DNA of 64,000 nucleotides from Nitratireductor alexandrii (GCF_004000215.1 NZ_RBVY01000004.1:124001-188000); one strand, 5' to 3'; positions 10,548 to 20,643 are shown, counted from the first letter of the stretch. Program-made: numbers and translations. The notes: generated by a model not told the origin, from the sequence alone.

Positions 10548-11057
10548 ATGACACTGTTTTTCCGGCTGGCGCTCGCGGTGGCGTTGCTCGCCTTTTCGGC
10601 GCTGGCGGCGCCGATCTACCGCCCCGCCACGGCCCAGACCGGCGGCCGGGCCCAGCAGCTCGCCGTCCACCCGTCGCCGCTGCTCGTCGAGGCGGCCGGC
10701 GGCGAGCGGGCGTTTTCGGTCGAGATCGCGGCCCGTCCCGACGAACGCAGCCGGGGGCTGATGTATCGCAAGACGATGCCGGCCGACCGCGGCATGCTGT
10801 TCGTGTTCGAACAGACCCGCCCGGTCGGGTTCTGGATGCAGAACACCAGCCTGCCGCTCGACCTCTTGTTCATCTCCGAGCGCGGCCGTATCCGGGCGAT
10901 CCTGCCGGGCCGGCCGTTTTCCACCGATCTGATCTCGGCGGACGAGCCGGTCCGATTTGTGCTTGAACTCAATGCCGGCATTGCGCAAAAGACGGGGATC
11001 AAGGTCGGCGATCGTGTGCGGCACCCGGTGATCGAGTCGGTTACGCGCGGGCGTTGA
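10548..11057 (+). CDS. DUF192 domain protein, exported
   Basis: This 169-residue protein starts with a signal peptide (hydrophobic residues 5-22, probable cleavage near ATAQT at about 31). The mature part has the full DUF192 core: SRGLMYRKTMPADRGMLFVF, GFWMQNTSLPLDLLFI and FVLELNAGIAQKTGIKVGD. DUF192 proteins are small periplasmic beta-rich proteins of unknown function, often found next to csp genes in Rhizobiales. It starts 15 bases after the cold-shock gene and is followed at once by a hydrolase, so an operon is likely. Confidence 0.85.
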   Translation: MTLFFRLALAVALLAFSALAAPIYRPATAQTGGRAQQLAVHPSPLLVEAAGGERAFSVEIAARPDERSRGLMYRKTMPADRGMLFVFEQTRPVGFWMQNTSLPLDLLFISERGRIRAILPGRPFSTDLISADEPVRFVLELNAGIAQKTGIKVGDRVRHPVIESVTRGR

Positions 11058-11083
11058 CCGCACGCACGGAAGCCGGATCGCGC

Positions 11084-11839
11084 ATGCAGCATTTTTCCCA
11101 TGACGGTTTCGATCTGGCCTTTCTGGACGAGGGGGCGGGCGACCCGGTCCTGCTCATTCACGGCTTCGCCTCCAATATGCGCGTCAACTGGGTCTCGCCC
11201 GGCTGGGTCAAGACGCTGACGGACGCCGGCTACCGGGCGATCGCGCTCGACAATCGCGGCCATGGCGCCTCCTCAAAGAGCCATCGCCCCGCCGACTACC
11301 ATCCCGACAGGATGGCCGCCGACGCGGCCGCGCTGCTCGACCATCTCGGCCTCGAACGCGCGCATGTGATGGGCTATTCGATGGGCGCGCGCGTCGCCGC
11401 CTTCATGGCGCTGGCCTTTCCCGACAAGGTGGCCACGCTGGTGCTCGGCGGGCTGGGCAGCGGCATGGTGGAGGGCGTGGGCGCTTGGGATACGATCGCC
11501 GCCGCGCTGACCGCCCCCGATCCGGCGACGATCACCGATGCACGCGCCAAAATGTTCCGCAGCTTCGCCGACCAGACCAAGAGCGACCGCCAGGCGCTGG
11601 CGGCGTGTATCGAGACCTCGCGCCAATTGCTGGCGCGCGAGGATGCCGCGCGCATCGCCCAGCCGACCCTGGTCGCGGTCGGCACCACGGACGACATTGC
11701 CGGCTCGCCCGAGGCGCTGGCCGGTCTGATGGCGAACGCCAGCGCCTTTGCGATCGAGGGCCGCGATCACATGCTGTCCGTCGGCGACCGTACGTTCAAG
11801 AAACGGGTTTTGGCGTTTTTCGAGGAGAATGCGCTGTGA
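11084..11839 (+). CDS. Alpha/beta hydrolase
   Basis: This is an alpha/beta-hydrolase-fold enzyme of about 251 residues. The oxyanion motif HGFASN is near residue 26, the nucleophile elbow GYSMGA has S99, an acid lies in VGTTDDIAGSP, and the catalytic H229 is in GRDHM. The substrate is unknown. The frame is open from a TTG at 11054 that overlaps the previous stop. I prefer ATG 11084 because it fits the family start (MQHFSHDGFDLAFLDEG), but the TTG cannot be excluded. Its end overlaps the next hydrolase (GTGA at 11836-11839). Confidence 0.8.
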   Translation: MQHFSHDGFDLAFLDEGAGDPVLLIHGFASNMRVNWVSPGWVKTLTDAGYRAIALDNRGHGASSKSHRPADYHPDRMAADAAALLDHLGLERAHVMGYSMGARVAAFMALAFPDKVATLVLGGLGSGMVEGVGAWDTIAAALTAPDPATITDARAKMFRSFADQTKSDRQALAACIETSRQLLAREDAARIAQPTLVAVGTTDDIAGSPEALAGLMANASAFAIEGRDHMLSVGDRTFKKRVLAFFEENAL

Positions 11840-12705
11840 GCGAACCGCATCGGCTGGAATTTTCCGGCGTCGAGAACAACCGGCTCGTCGCCGATTTCTG
11901 GGACGGGCGCGGGCACCCGGTGCTGTTTTTCCACGGCGGCGGCCAGACCCGCCGGGCCTGGGACCTGACCGCGCGCCGCGTCGCCCAGGCAGGCATGCGC
12001 GCCATCACCGTCGACCTGCGCGGCCATGGCGAAAGCGCCTGGGTGAACAGCGGCAAATACCGTTTCTCCGATTTCGCCGACGACGTCGCCGCCGTCATCC
12101 GCCAGACGGCGGAGCGTTTTCACGCCGCGCCCTCGGCGGTCGGCGCCTCGCTGGGCGGCCTGTCGGCGCTTGCCGCCGAGGTCCGCAGCGGGCCGCTGCT
12201 GGAGGCGCTGGTGCTGGTCGACATCACCCCGCGCATGGACCCCGACGGCGTGGCCAAGATCCAGGGTTTCATGGCCGAGCGCATGGACGAGGGGTTCGCC
12301 ACGCTGGAGGACGCCGCCGACGCCATCGCTTCCTATCTGCCGCACCGCAAGCGGCCGCGCTCGCTCGAGGGGCTGCGCAAGAATCTGCGCCTGGGCGAGG
12401 ACGGCCGCTATCGCTGGCACTGGGACCCGGCCTTCATGCGCGGCGACAACACCATCAACGACAATGCGCGCGAATTCGCCGAAGGCCTGATCGGCGCGCT
12501 GCCGCAACTGCACCTGCCGGTGCTTCTGGTGCGCGGCATGAATTCGGAACTGGTGCAGGAGGATTTCGCCCGCGAATTCGTCGAGCAGGCGCCGAACGCG
12601 TCCTATGTCGACGTGTCGGGAGCCGGCCACATGGTGGCGGGCGACAAGAACGATCTGTTCTGCAACGCGGTGCTGGAGTTCCTGACCGACCGCGAGGCGG
12701 CCTGA
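11836..12705 (+). CDS. Alpha/beta hydrolase, second of a tandem pair
   Basis: This 289-residue alpha/beta hydrolase has FFHGGGQTRRAW (oxyanion region), DLRGHGES, nucleophile S105 in GASLGG, and catalytic H265 in GAGHMVAGD. It resembles cytosolic ester or C-C bond hydrolases such as those acting on acyl-glycerols or peroxidase-like hydrolases, but the substrate cannot be assigned. The GTG start at 11836 overlaps the stop of the preceding hydrolase, with AGGAG about 8 bases upstream. It is only distantly similar to its neighbour, so this is not a recent duplication. Confidence 0.82.
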   Translation: MSEPHRLEFSGVENNRLVADFWDGRGHPVLFFHGGGQTRRAWDLTARRVAQAGMRAITVDLRGHGESAWVNSGKYRFSDFADDVAAVIRQTAERFHAAPSAVGASLGGLSALAAEVRSGPLLEALVLVDITPRMDPDGVAKIQGFMAERMDEGFATLEDAADAIASYLPHRKRPRSLEGLRKNLRLGEDGRYRWHWDPAFMRGDNTINDNAREFAEGLIGALPQLHLPVLLVRGMNSELVQEDFAREFVEQAPNASYVDVSGAGHMVAGDKNDLFCNAVLEFLTDREAA

Positions 12706-12714
12706 GGGGTTTCC

Positions 12715-13527
12715 TCAGCGTCGGTCTTCCAGCCTCTCTTTCAGGAATGCGAGATAGCGCCGGCGGCTGTCGGCGGCCGCCGCCGGATTGCCGCCGACAG
12801 TCTTCGCGCCGCCCACGCCGGGAACTTTTTGCCGCGGCAGGCCGGGCAGGTCGAAGGAATGATGCGCGCCGCGATAGGCAACGATGCGCGCCGGACGGGA
12901 GCCCGAAACCGGGCGCAGGCGCGTGCAGCGTTCGGCCGGCGTCCAGTCGTCGGCGAGGCCGGCCAGGATGAGCACCGGCGCGGCGAAACGGCTTTTGCCG
13001 TTCCCGCCATAACCGTCGGCGCACCAGGGATAATAGGCCACGATCGCCGCGAAGCGGCCGCCGGCGCCGGCCGCGATCTCGAGCGCGACCGAACCACCAA
13101 AACTCTGGCCGAGAAAGGCCAGCCGCCGGGCATCGATGCGCCGAAGCCGTCCGAGCCGCGCCGCCGCGTCGGCGATGTCGGCTGGAACCGCTTGCGTCAA
13201 CCGCGCCAGCAGGGCCGGGCGGGCGCAGATCGTGTCGAGCCCGCGCGGCGACAACACATCGACGATCGCCGCCGCGAGGCCGGCCGCATTGAGCGCGCGG
13301 GCATGGGCGCGCAGACCGCGCGCGACGGCCGGCGGGCGGTTGCCGCTGCAGCCCGGCATGACGATCACGGCCGGAACCGGGCCGTCGCCGGCTGGATAAT
13401 GCACCGTCATCGCCCAGCCGTCGCCAGCGATCCGTTCCGACGCGGCCGCAGCCGGCGGCATTGCGGCGCCCAGCCCCAGAACAACGACCAGGATGAAAAA
13501 CGATGTCAGGCGTTCGGGTCTGCTCAT
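12715..13527 (-). CDS. Dienelactone-hydrolase-family protein, exported
   Basis: This 270-residue protein has an N-terminal signal peptide (hydrophobic residues 9-27, cleavage near AAAAS). The mature alpha/beta fold contains VIVMPGCSGNRPP, nucleophile Ser in LGQSFGGSVAL, Asp in LAGLADDWTP and His in RGAHHSFDLPG, giving a complete triad. Classical dienelactone hydrolases use Cys at the nucleophile position, while this one has Ser, so it is more likely an esterase of the DLH superfamily acting in the periplasm. It is convergent with the tandem hydrolases and divergent from the oxygenase at 13675. Confidence 0.8.
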   Translation of the reverse strand: MSRPERLTSFFILVVVLGLGAAMPPAAAASERIAGDGWAMTVHYPAGDGPVPAVIVMPGCSGNRPPAVARGLRAHARALNAAGLAAAIVDVLSPRGLDTICARPALLARLTQAVPADIADAAARLGRLRRIDARRLAFLGQSFGGSVALEIAAGAGGRFAAIVAYYPWCADGYGGNGKSRFAAPVLILAGLADDWTPAERCTRLRPVSGSRPARIVAYRGAHHSFDLPGLPRQKVPGVGGAKTVGGNPAAAADSRRRYLAFLKERLEDRR

Positions 13528-13674
13528 GCGGTTTTAAACCACGGTTTGCCTCCTGGCGCACGCCGTCCCGGTAGAGCCGGGTCGCGGACGCTTTTCGGCT
13601 TGGACCAAGCACCGATGCTTTCGCGACGTCGGTCCGGGTTCTAAACTCACGCCAACACTCGCAAGAAGGATGAC

Positions 13675-14667
13675 ATGATGCCCGCTCCCGATTTTCCCGT
13701 CTTCGACCTGTCGCGGTTCGAAAATGCCGCGCCCGAGGAACGCCGGCGGCTCGGCGCCGAGGTCGACGCGATCTGCCGCAACACCGGCTTTCTGGCCGTC
13801 AGCGGCCACGGCGTTCCGCAGGCGACTATCGACAAGGCCTGGAACGCGGCCCGCGATTTCTTCGACCGCCCGGCCGAGGAAAAGAACCGGGCGCGCGCGC
13901 CCTATGCCGGTTATCCCTACGGCTATCTCGGGCCGCAATCCGAGGCGCTCGCCAAGTCGCGCAATGTCGACACGCCGCCCGACCTGAAGGAGAGTTTCAA
14001 CGGCGGTCCGGCGGCGGTGCCCGGCGGGCTGACCGACAAGGACGCACTCGCCTTTTGCTATGCCGAGACGATCTGGCCGGTGGCGCCGGACGGGTTTCGC
14101 GACGCCTGGCAGGCCTATTACGCGGCGATGGAGGATCTGGCCGCGCGCATCATGCGCGTCTTCGCCGTGGCGCTCGACCTGCCGGAAAGCTTTTTCGCCG
14201 CCGCGATCGACCGGCCGATCAGCGCCCTGCGCGCGCTCAACTATCCGGACCAGGAGACGCCGCCGGAGCCGGGACAATTGCGCGCGGGCGCCCATACCGA
14301 CTACGGCAGCCTGACCATCCTGCTGCCGCAGGCCGGTTCGGGCGGGCTGGAGATTTTTACGCCGGACGGCGAGTGGCGCGCCGTGCCGCCGGTGCCGGGC
14401 GCCTTCGTCATCAATATCGGCGACCTGATGGCGCTGTGGACCAACGATCGCTGGGTCTCGACCCTGCACCGGGTGGTCAACCCCGAGCCGGACGGGTCGG
14501 GCTCGTCGCGCCGCCAGTCCTTCGCCTTTTTCCACCAGCCGAACTGGGACTACGAGATCGCCTGCATCCCGTCCTGCCTGGAACCCGGCACGACGGCGAA
14601 ATACGAACCGGTTCTGTCGGGGCCCTATCTGATGGGCAAGTTCAAGTCGACGGTGAAGGCGGCCTGA
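13675..14667 (+). CDS. 2-oxoglutarate/Fe(II)-dependent oxygenase, isopenicillin N synthase family
   Basis: This 330-residue non-haem iron oxygenase has the iron triad H207 and D209 (HTDYGS) and H265 (LHRVVN). The 2-oxoglutarate carboxylate-binding pair is R280 and S282 (RRQSFAFF). The N-terminal DIOX_N region contains CRNTGFLAVSGHGVP. The gene order gives no substrate. Bacterial members of this family act on various small molecules. The ATG at 13675 has AGAAGG a few bases upstream. It is transcribed alone and ends about 140 bases before eno. Confidence 0.88.
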   Translation: MMPAPDFPVFDLSRFENAAPEERRRLGAEVDAICRNTGFLAVSGHGVPQATIDKAWNAARDFFDRPAEEKNRARAPYAGYPYGYLGPQSEALAKSRNVDTPPDLKESFNGGPAAVPGGLTDKDALAFCYAETIWPVAPDGFRDAWQAYYAAMEDLAARIMRVFAVALDLPESFFAAAIDRPISALRALNYPDQETPPEPGQLRAGAHTDYGSLTILLPQAGSGGLEIFTPDGEWRAVPPVPGAFVINIGDLMALWTNDRWVSTLHRVVNPEPDGSGSSRRQSFAFFHQPNWDYEIACIPSCLEPGTTAKYEPVLSGPYLMGKFKSTVKAA

Positions 14668-14755
14668 CGGAGGCTGTCCGGGGCCGGCCAGTCCCGCAGC
14701 CGCAGGCGGGGACCGTTTCGGACCCGGCGGTGGCGCGCCGCGCATTGCCTTTTGA

Positions 14756-16084
<1,329 letters not shown>

Positions 16085-16096
16085 CCCGTGTTTTTG

Positions 16097-16117
16097 CGCG
16101 GCGCGGGCCGCGCCGCG
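16097..16117 (+). other. GC-rich inverted repeat after eno
   Basis: CGCGGCGCGG at 16097-16106 and CCGCGCCGCG at 16108-16117 are perfect complements separated by one base. The T-run lies before, not after, the stem, so it is unlikely to be a standard terminator on this strand. Confidence 0.4.
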
Positions 16118-16173
16118 TAACCGGGTGTTAAGCACGCCGGGGGCATGGTGCGGGGGAAAGGATTCCCCCGCCC

Positions 16174-16500
16174 ATGTGGACGCGTCAGCACAAGAAGCGC
16201 AACAGCGGCAAGTTGATCGTGCCGGCGCTGACCGCGCTGTTTTTGAGCTATTTCGGCTATCATGCCTTCAACGGCGAATTCGGCATCTATGCCAAATATC
16301 GCCTGGAGGCGCGCACCGCCGAGATGCAGAAGACGCTCGCCGAAACCACCGCGCGCCGGCTGGCGCTGGAGGAGCGCGTGGCGCTGATGCGCGACGGCAC
16401 GCTGGAGCGCGACATGCTCGACGAGCAGGCGCGCCGCGCGCTCAACATGTCGGCCGCCGACGAGATCACCATCATGCGGCCGTTCGGCGGCCTCAATTAA
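16174..16500 (+). CDS. ftsB: Septum formation initiator, FtsB/DivIC family
   Basis: This 108-residue bitopic membrane protein of the divisome has a short basic cytoplasmic N-terminus (residues 1-13), one membrane helix at about 14-33 (LIVPALTALFLSYFGYHAF), then a coiled coil rich in Ala, Glu and Leu (about 45-85) and the conserved C-terminal DMLDEQARRALNMSAADEI. With FtsL and FtsQ it regulates septal peptidoglycan synthesis. It lies between eno and pdhA, where alphaproteobacteria usually keep it. A rho-independent terminator follows at 16557. Confidence 0.88.
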   Translation: MWTRQHKKRNSGKLIVPALTALFLSYFGYHAFNGEFGIYAKYRLEARTAEMQKTLAETTARRLALEERVALMRDGTLERDMLDEQARRALNMSAADEITIMRPFGGLN

Positions 16501-16518
16501 CTTGAATTCAGTTAATTG
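16494..16518. promoter_or_regulatory. 25-base AT-rich inverted repeat overlapping the ftsB stop
   Basis: CAATTAAC at 16494-16501 is repeated inverted as GTTAATTG at 16511-16518. The 9-base centre 16502-16510 contains the self-complementary GAATTC. It spans the ftsB stop codon and has no T-run after it. An AT-rich palindrome in such GC-rich DNA looks like a protein-binding site. Confidence 0.4.
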
Positions 16519-16556
16519 ATAAGAGTGTCAAGAATTAGAACGGTTTAGCTGCATGT

Positions 16557-16588
16557 CAGCCATGCGCTTTTCCGCATGGCTGTTTTCG
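16557..16588 (+). terminator. Rho-independent terminator after ftsB
   Basis: A perfect 10-bp stem (CAGCCATGCG at 16557-16566, CGCATGGCTG at 16573-16582) has a 6-base loop and is followed by TTTTCG. This would end the eno-ftsB transcript and separate it from the pyruvate dehydrogenase operon. Confidence 0.8.
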
Positions 16589-16602
16589 TTCGCGCGTGAT
16601 AG

Positions 16603-16675
16603 CCTCCCTTCAAGAATGTGGGAGGTAGGATCATGCCGCCTCCCGTGTGTCCGCCAAAGAGACGCCATCAGGGAG
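16603..16675 (+). promoter_or_regulatory. pdhA leader with mutually exclusive stems reaching the ribosome site
   Basis: CCTCCC (16603-16608), GGGAGG (16620-16625) and CCTCCC (16639-16644) can pair in two alternative ways. The second CCTCCC can also pair by 5 bases with the pdhA Shine-Dalgarno GGGAG (16671-16675). This arrangement could switch translation on and off, though the stems are short and no ligand-binding fold is recognisable. Confidence 0.35.
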
Positions 16676-16681
16676 TGATGC

Positions 16682-17734
16682 ATGACCGCAGCGCCGAAAC
16701 GGACCAAGCGCGGCCCCTCGAAATCCAAATCCGAAAGCGGCCTGGCCCCGGCCATAAGCGTGCCCAAGCCCGCCAATTTCTCCAAGCAGGACGAACTCGA
16801 TGCCTATCGCGGCATGCTGTTGATCCGCCGCTTCGAGGAAAAGGCGGGCCAGCTTTACGGCATGGGCTTCATCGGCGGCTTCTGCCACCTCTATATCGGT
16901 CAGGAGGCCGTGGTCACCGGGCTGAAGATGGCGATGGAGGACGGCGATCAGATGATCACCGCCTATCGCGATCACGGCCACATGCTGGCCATGGACATGT
17001 CGCCGCGCGGGGTGATGGCCGAGCTCACCGGGCGCCGCGGGGGCTACTCCAAGGGCAAGGGCGGCTCCATGCACATGTTCTCCAAGGAGAAGAATTTTTA
17101 TGGCGGCCACGGCATCGTCGGCGCGCAGGTCTCGCTCGGCACCGGGCTTGCCTTCGCCAACCGCTACCGCGACCTGAAAGCGGTGTCGCTGACCTTCTTC
17201 GGCGACGGCGCGGCCAATCAGGGCCAGGTCTACGAAAGCTTCAACATGGCCTCGCTGTGGAAGCTGCCGGTGATCTACGTCATCGAGAACAACCGCTACG
17301 CCATGGGCACCTCGGTGGCGCGCTCCTCGGCAGAGACGGATTTTTCCCATCGCGGCATTTCCTTCAAAATCCCCGGCATCCAGGTCGACGGCATGGACGT
17401 GCGCGCCGTCAAGTCGGCCGGCGAGATGGCGCTGGCGCATTGTCGCGACGGCAAGGGGCCGATCATCCTGGAGATGATGACCTATCGCTATCGCGGCCAT
17501 TCCATGTCCGACCCGGCAAAATACCGCTCCAAGGACGAAGTGCAGAAAATGCGCTCCGAGCACGATCCGATCGAGCAGGTCAAGGCGCGTCTCGTCGACA
17601 AGAAATGGGCCGACGAGGACGAGCTGAAGGCGATCGACAAGGAGGTGCGCGAGGTCGTCGCCGACGCGGCCGAATTCGCCCAGACCGATCCGGAGCCGGA
17701 CGTGTCCGAGCTCTATACCGACATCGTGATCTGA
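16682..17734 (+). CDS. pdhA: Pyruvate dehydrogenase E1 component, alpha subunit
   Basis: This is the alpha subunit of the thiamine-diphosphate-dependent E1, which decarboxylates pyruvate and transfers the acetyl group to the lipoyl arm of E2. At 350 residues it is typical. The ThDP/Mg motif runs from GDGAANQG (G174) to ENNRYAMG (N203, N204). The phosphorylation-loop region is YRYRGHSMSDPAKYRS. The N-terminus is basic and Ser/Lys-rich, as in rhizobial homologues. GGGAG lies 6 bases before the ATG. It starts a pdhA-pdhB-pdhC operon that probably extends to lipA. Confidence 0.97.
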   Translation: MTAAPKRTKRGPSKSKSESGLAPAISVPKPANFSKQDELDAYRGMLLIRRFEEKAGQLYGMGFIGGFCHLYIGQEAVVTGLKMAMEDGDQMITAYRDHGHMLAMDMSPRGVMAELTGRRGGYSKGKGGSMHMFSKEKNFYGGHGIVGAQVSLGTGLAFANRYRDLKAVSLTFFGDGAANQGQVYESFNMASLWKLPVIYVIENNRYAMGTSVARSSAETDFSHRGISFKIPGIQVDGMDVRAVKSAGEMALAHCRDGKGPIILEMMTYRYRGHSMSDPAKYRSKDEVQKMRSEHDPIEQVKARLVDKKWADEDELKAIDKEVREVVADAAEFAQTDPEPDVSELYTDIVI

Positions 17735-17746
17735 GGGAGGGGCGCC

Positions 17747-19195
17747 ATGCCGATCGAAATTCTCATGCCGGCCCTGTCTCCGACCATGGAAGAGGGCAAT
17801 CTGGCCAAGTGGCTCAAGAAGGAAGGCGACGCCGTCAGCGCCGGCGACGTGATCGCCGAGATCGAGACCGACAAGGCGACCATGGAGGTCGAGGCGGTCG
17901 ACGAGGGCACGCTGGGCAAGATCCTGATCGAGGAAGGCGCGGAGGGCGTCAAGGTCAACACGCCGATCGCCGTGCTGCTTGAAGAGGGCGAAAGCGCCGA
18001 CGATATCGGCAAGGCCGGCGGCGCCAAGCCGGACGGCAAGGCCGAGCAAGAGGCCTCCGCGCCGGCCGAGGCCGAAAAACCGGCCGCAGCAGCTGGCGAT
18101 GACGCCGTCGCCGACATGGACGCGCGCCGCGTGCCCGGCGAAGGCAAGGTGCATCCCGAGCCGAAAAAGGTGGATGTGGCCTCCGATCCCGACATTCCAG
18201 ACGGCACGGAGATGGTCGCGACCACCGTGCGCGAGGCGTTGCGCGACGCCATGGCCGAGGAGATGCGCCGCGACGAGGAGGTCTTCGTCATGGGCGAGGA
18301 GGTCGCCGAGTACCAGGGCGCCTACAAGATCACGCAAGGGCTCTTGCAGGAATTCGGCGCGCGGCGTGTCGTCGACACCCCGATCACCGAACACGGTTTC
18401 GCCGGTGTCGGCGTCGGCGCGGCGATGGCCGGCCTGAAGCCGATTGTGGAATTCATGACCTTCAACTTCGCCATGCAGGCGATCGACCAGATCGTCAATT
18501 CCGCCGCCAAGACGCTTTATATGTCGGGCGGGCAGATGGGCGCGCCGATCGTGTTTCGCGGCCCGAACGGCGCCGCCGCGCGCGTCGCCGCCCAGCATTC
18601 GCAGTGTTATGCCGCCTGGTACAGCCACATACCCGGGCTGAAAGTGGTGCAGCCTTACACCGCCGCCGATGCCAAGGGGTTGTTGAAGGCGGCGATCCGC
18701 GATCCGAACCCGGTGATCTTCCTGGAAAACGAGATCCTCTACGGCCAGACCTTCGACGTGCCCAAGCTCGACGATTTCGTGCTGCCGATCGGCAAGGCGC
18801 GGATTCAAAAGCAGGGCACGGACGCCACCATCGTCTCGTTCGGCATCGGCATGACCTATGCGGTCAAGGCGGCCGAGGAACTGGCGGGCGAGGGGATCGA
18901 CGTCGAGGTGATCGATTTGCGGACCATCCGGCCGCTGGACCTCGATACGGTGATCGAGTCGGTCAAGAAGACCAACCGCCTGGTGACGGTGGAGGAAGGG
19001 TTTCCGCAATCCTCGGTCGGCGACCACATCGCCAGCCAGGTCATGCAGCGCGCCTTCGACTGGCTCGACGCGCCGGTGGTGACGATCTGCGGCAAGGACG
19101 TGCCGATGCCCTATGCCGCCAATCTGGAAAAGCTGGCCCTGCCCAACGTGGCCGAGGTCGTCCAGGCGGTGAAGGCCGTCAGCTACAAGGCCTAG
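17747..19195 (+). CDS. pdhB: Pyruvate dehydrogenase E1 component, beta subunit with N-terminal lipoyl domain
   Basis: This 482-residue E1-beta carries an N-terminal biotinyl/lipoyl domain (residues about 1-78, lipoylated K43 in [12 protein letters not shown]). A flexible Ala/Pro/Glu/Lys linker (about 80-145) follows, then the transketolase-type E1-beta body (from [20 protein letters not shown]). The body includes [16 protein letters not shown] and [18 protein letters not shown] lipoyl domain on E1-beta is an established trait of alphaproteobacterial complexes. It is 12 bases downstream of pdhA. Confidence 0.97.
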   Translation: MPIEILMPALSPTMEEGNLAKWLKKEGDAVSAGDVIAEIETDKATMEVEAVDEGTLGKILIEEGAEGVKVNTPIAVLLEEGESADDIGKAGGAKPDGKAEQEASAPAEAEKPAAAAGDDAVADMDARRVPGEGKVHPEPKKVDVASDPDIPDGTEMVATTVREALRDAMAEEMRRDEEVFVMGEEVAEYQGAYKITQGLLQEFGARRVVDTPITEHGFAGVGVGAAMAGLKPIVEFMTFNFAMQAIDQIVNSAAKTLYMSGGQMGAPIVFRGPNGAAARVAAQHSQCYAAWYSHIPGLKVVQPYTAADAKGLLKAAIRDPNPVIFLENEILYGQTFDVPKLDDFVLPIGKARIQKQGTDATIVSFGIGMTYAVKAAEELAGEGIDVEVIDLRTIRPLDLDTVIESVKKTNRLVTVEEGFPQSSVGDHIASQVMQRAFDWLDAPVVTICGKDVPMPYAANLEKLALPNVAEVVQAVKAVSYKA

Positions 19196-19208
19196 GGAGG
19201 GCGAGACG

Positions 19209-20615
19209 ATGCCGATCAACATCACCATGCCGGCGCTGTCGCCCACCATGGAAGAGGGCAATCTCGCCAAATGGCTGGTCAAGGAGGGCGACCAGGTCGC
19301 CCCCGGCGACGTGATCGCCGAGATCGAGACCGATAAGGCGACCATGGAGGTCGAGGCCGTCGACGAGGGCACGGTGGCGAAAATCGTCGTGCCGGAAGGC
19401 ACCGAGGGCGTGAAGGTCAACGCGCTGATCGCCGTGCTGGCCGGCGAGGGCGAAGACGCCGCCGACGCGGCCAAGGCCGCCGGCAACGGCAAGGACAAGG
19501 CCGAAGCCGCGCCGGAGCCGAAATCGGACGCCAAGGCCGAAGCGAAGGCGGAAAAATCCGACGCGGCGCCGTCAAAACCGGCCGCCGACGCCGGCGGGGC
19601 CAAGGAAGCCGAAGCCAAAGCCGCGATCCCCGACGACGTAAAGGCCGGCCCGGCGCCGAGCAGGAACGGCGAGCGCGTCTTCGCCTCGCCGCTCGCCCGC
19701 CGCATCGCCCAGAACGAAGGGCTCGATCTGGCCGCCATCAAGGGGTCGGGGCCGCACGGCCGCATCGTCAAGGCCGACGTGGAGGAAGCCGCCGGCGGCG
19801 GCGCCGAGAAGCCGGCCGAGGCCAAGGCCGCGCCTACGCCGGCCGCCGCCCCGGCGGCCAAGCCGATGTCGGACGACGCGGTGCTGAAACTGTTCGAGGA
19901 CGGCTCCTACGAACTCGTCCCGCACGACAATATGCGCAAGACGATCGCGCGCCGGCTGGTCGAGGCGAAGTCGACGATCCCGCATTTCTACCTGACGATC
20001 GACTGCGACATCGACGCGTTGCTGGCGCTGCGCAAACAGCTCAACGACGCCGCGCCCAAGGTCAAGACCGACAAGGGCGACGAGCCGGCCTACAAGCTGT
20101 CAGTCAACGACATGGTCATCAAGGCGATGGCCCTGGCGCTGAAGGCGGTGCCGGAGGCGAACGTGTCGTGGACCGACGCCAACATGGTCAAGCACAACCA
20201 TGCCGATGTCGGCGTGGCTGTGTCGATCCCCGGCGGGCTGATCACGCCGATCGTCAGACACGCCGAGCAAAAGACGCTGTCGACCATTTCCAACGAAATG
20301 AAGGACATGGCCGCGCGCGCCAGGACCCGCAAGCTCAAGCCAGAGGAATATCAGGGCGGCACCACGGCAGTGTCCAATCTGGGCATGTTCGGCATCAAGG
20401 ACTTTTCCGCCGTCATCAACCCGCCGCACGCCACGATCCTGGCGGTCGGCGCCGGCGAAAAGCGCGCGGTGGTCAAGGACGGGGCGGTGGCGGTGGCCAC
20501 GATCATGTCGGCGACCTTGTCGACCGACCATCGCGCCGTCGACGGCGCGCTGGGCGCCGAATTGCTGGCCGCCTTCAAGGGGTTCGTCGAAAATCCGATG
20601 TCGATGCTGGTCTGA
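19209..20615 (+). CDS. pdhC: Pyruvate dehydrogenase E2, dihydrolipoamide acetyltransferase
   Basis: This 468-residue E2 has a lipoyl domain at about 1-78 (K43 in [12 protein letters not shown]), an Ala/Lys/Glu-rich linker, a peripheral subunit-binding domain at about 156-192 (FASPLARRIAQNEGLDLAAI, GRIVKADV) and the catalytic acetyltransferase domain (about 235-468). The active-site motif is STDHRAVDGALGAELL near the end. It moves the acetyl group to CoA and forms the core of the complex. The first 75 residues are nearly the same as those of pdhB, down to the DNA. A stem-loop follows at 20623. Confidence 0.97.
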   Translation: MPINITMPALSPTMEEGNLAKWLVKEGDQVAPGDVIAEIETDKATMEVEAVDEGTVAKIVVPEGTEGVKVNALIAVLAGEGEDAADAAKAAGNGKDKAEAAPEPKSDAKAEAKAEKSDAAPSKPAADAGGAKEAEAKAAIPDDVKAGPAPSRNGERVFASPLARRIAQNEGLDLAAIKGSGPHGRIVKADVEEAAGGGAEKPAEAKAAPTPAAAPAAKPMSDDAVLKLFEDGSYELVPHDNMRKTIARRLVEAKSTIPHFYLTIDCDIDALLALRKQLNDAAPKVKTDKGDEPAYKLSVNDMVIKAMALALKAVPEANVSWTDANMVKHNHADVGVAVSIPGGLITPIVRHAEQKTLSTISNEMKDMAARARTRKLKPEEYQGGTTAVSNLGMFGIKDFSAVINPPHATILAVGAGEKRAVVKDGAVAVATIMSATLSTDHRAVDGALGAELLAAFKGFVENPMSMLV

Positions 20616-20622
20616 CAACGTT

Positions 20623-20643
20623 CCTCTCCCGAGCGGGGAGGGG
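20623..20643 (+). other. Stem-loop between pdhC and the HdeD-like gene
   Basis: CCTCTCCC (20623-20630) can pair with GGGGAGGGG (20635-20643), forming an 8-bp stem with one G-U pair and a 4-base loop. There is no T-run. It may reduce expression of the genes downstream of pdhC or protect the pdh mRNA. Confidence 0.4.

Noticed and set aside
11084-12705. Recent duplication of tandem alpha/beta hydrolases
   Set aside because: Apart from fold motifs the two proteins differ throughout, so they are not recent copies.
16631-19861. Very long antisense open frame across pdhA-pdhB-pdhC
   Set aside because: High GC content leaves opposite frames open. The translation is rich in His/Arg/Gly repeats with no domain, while the plus strand encodes well-known enzymes.
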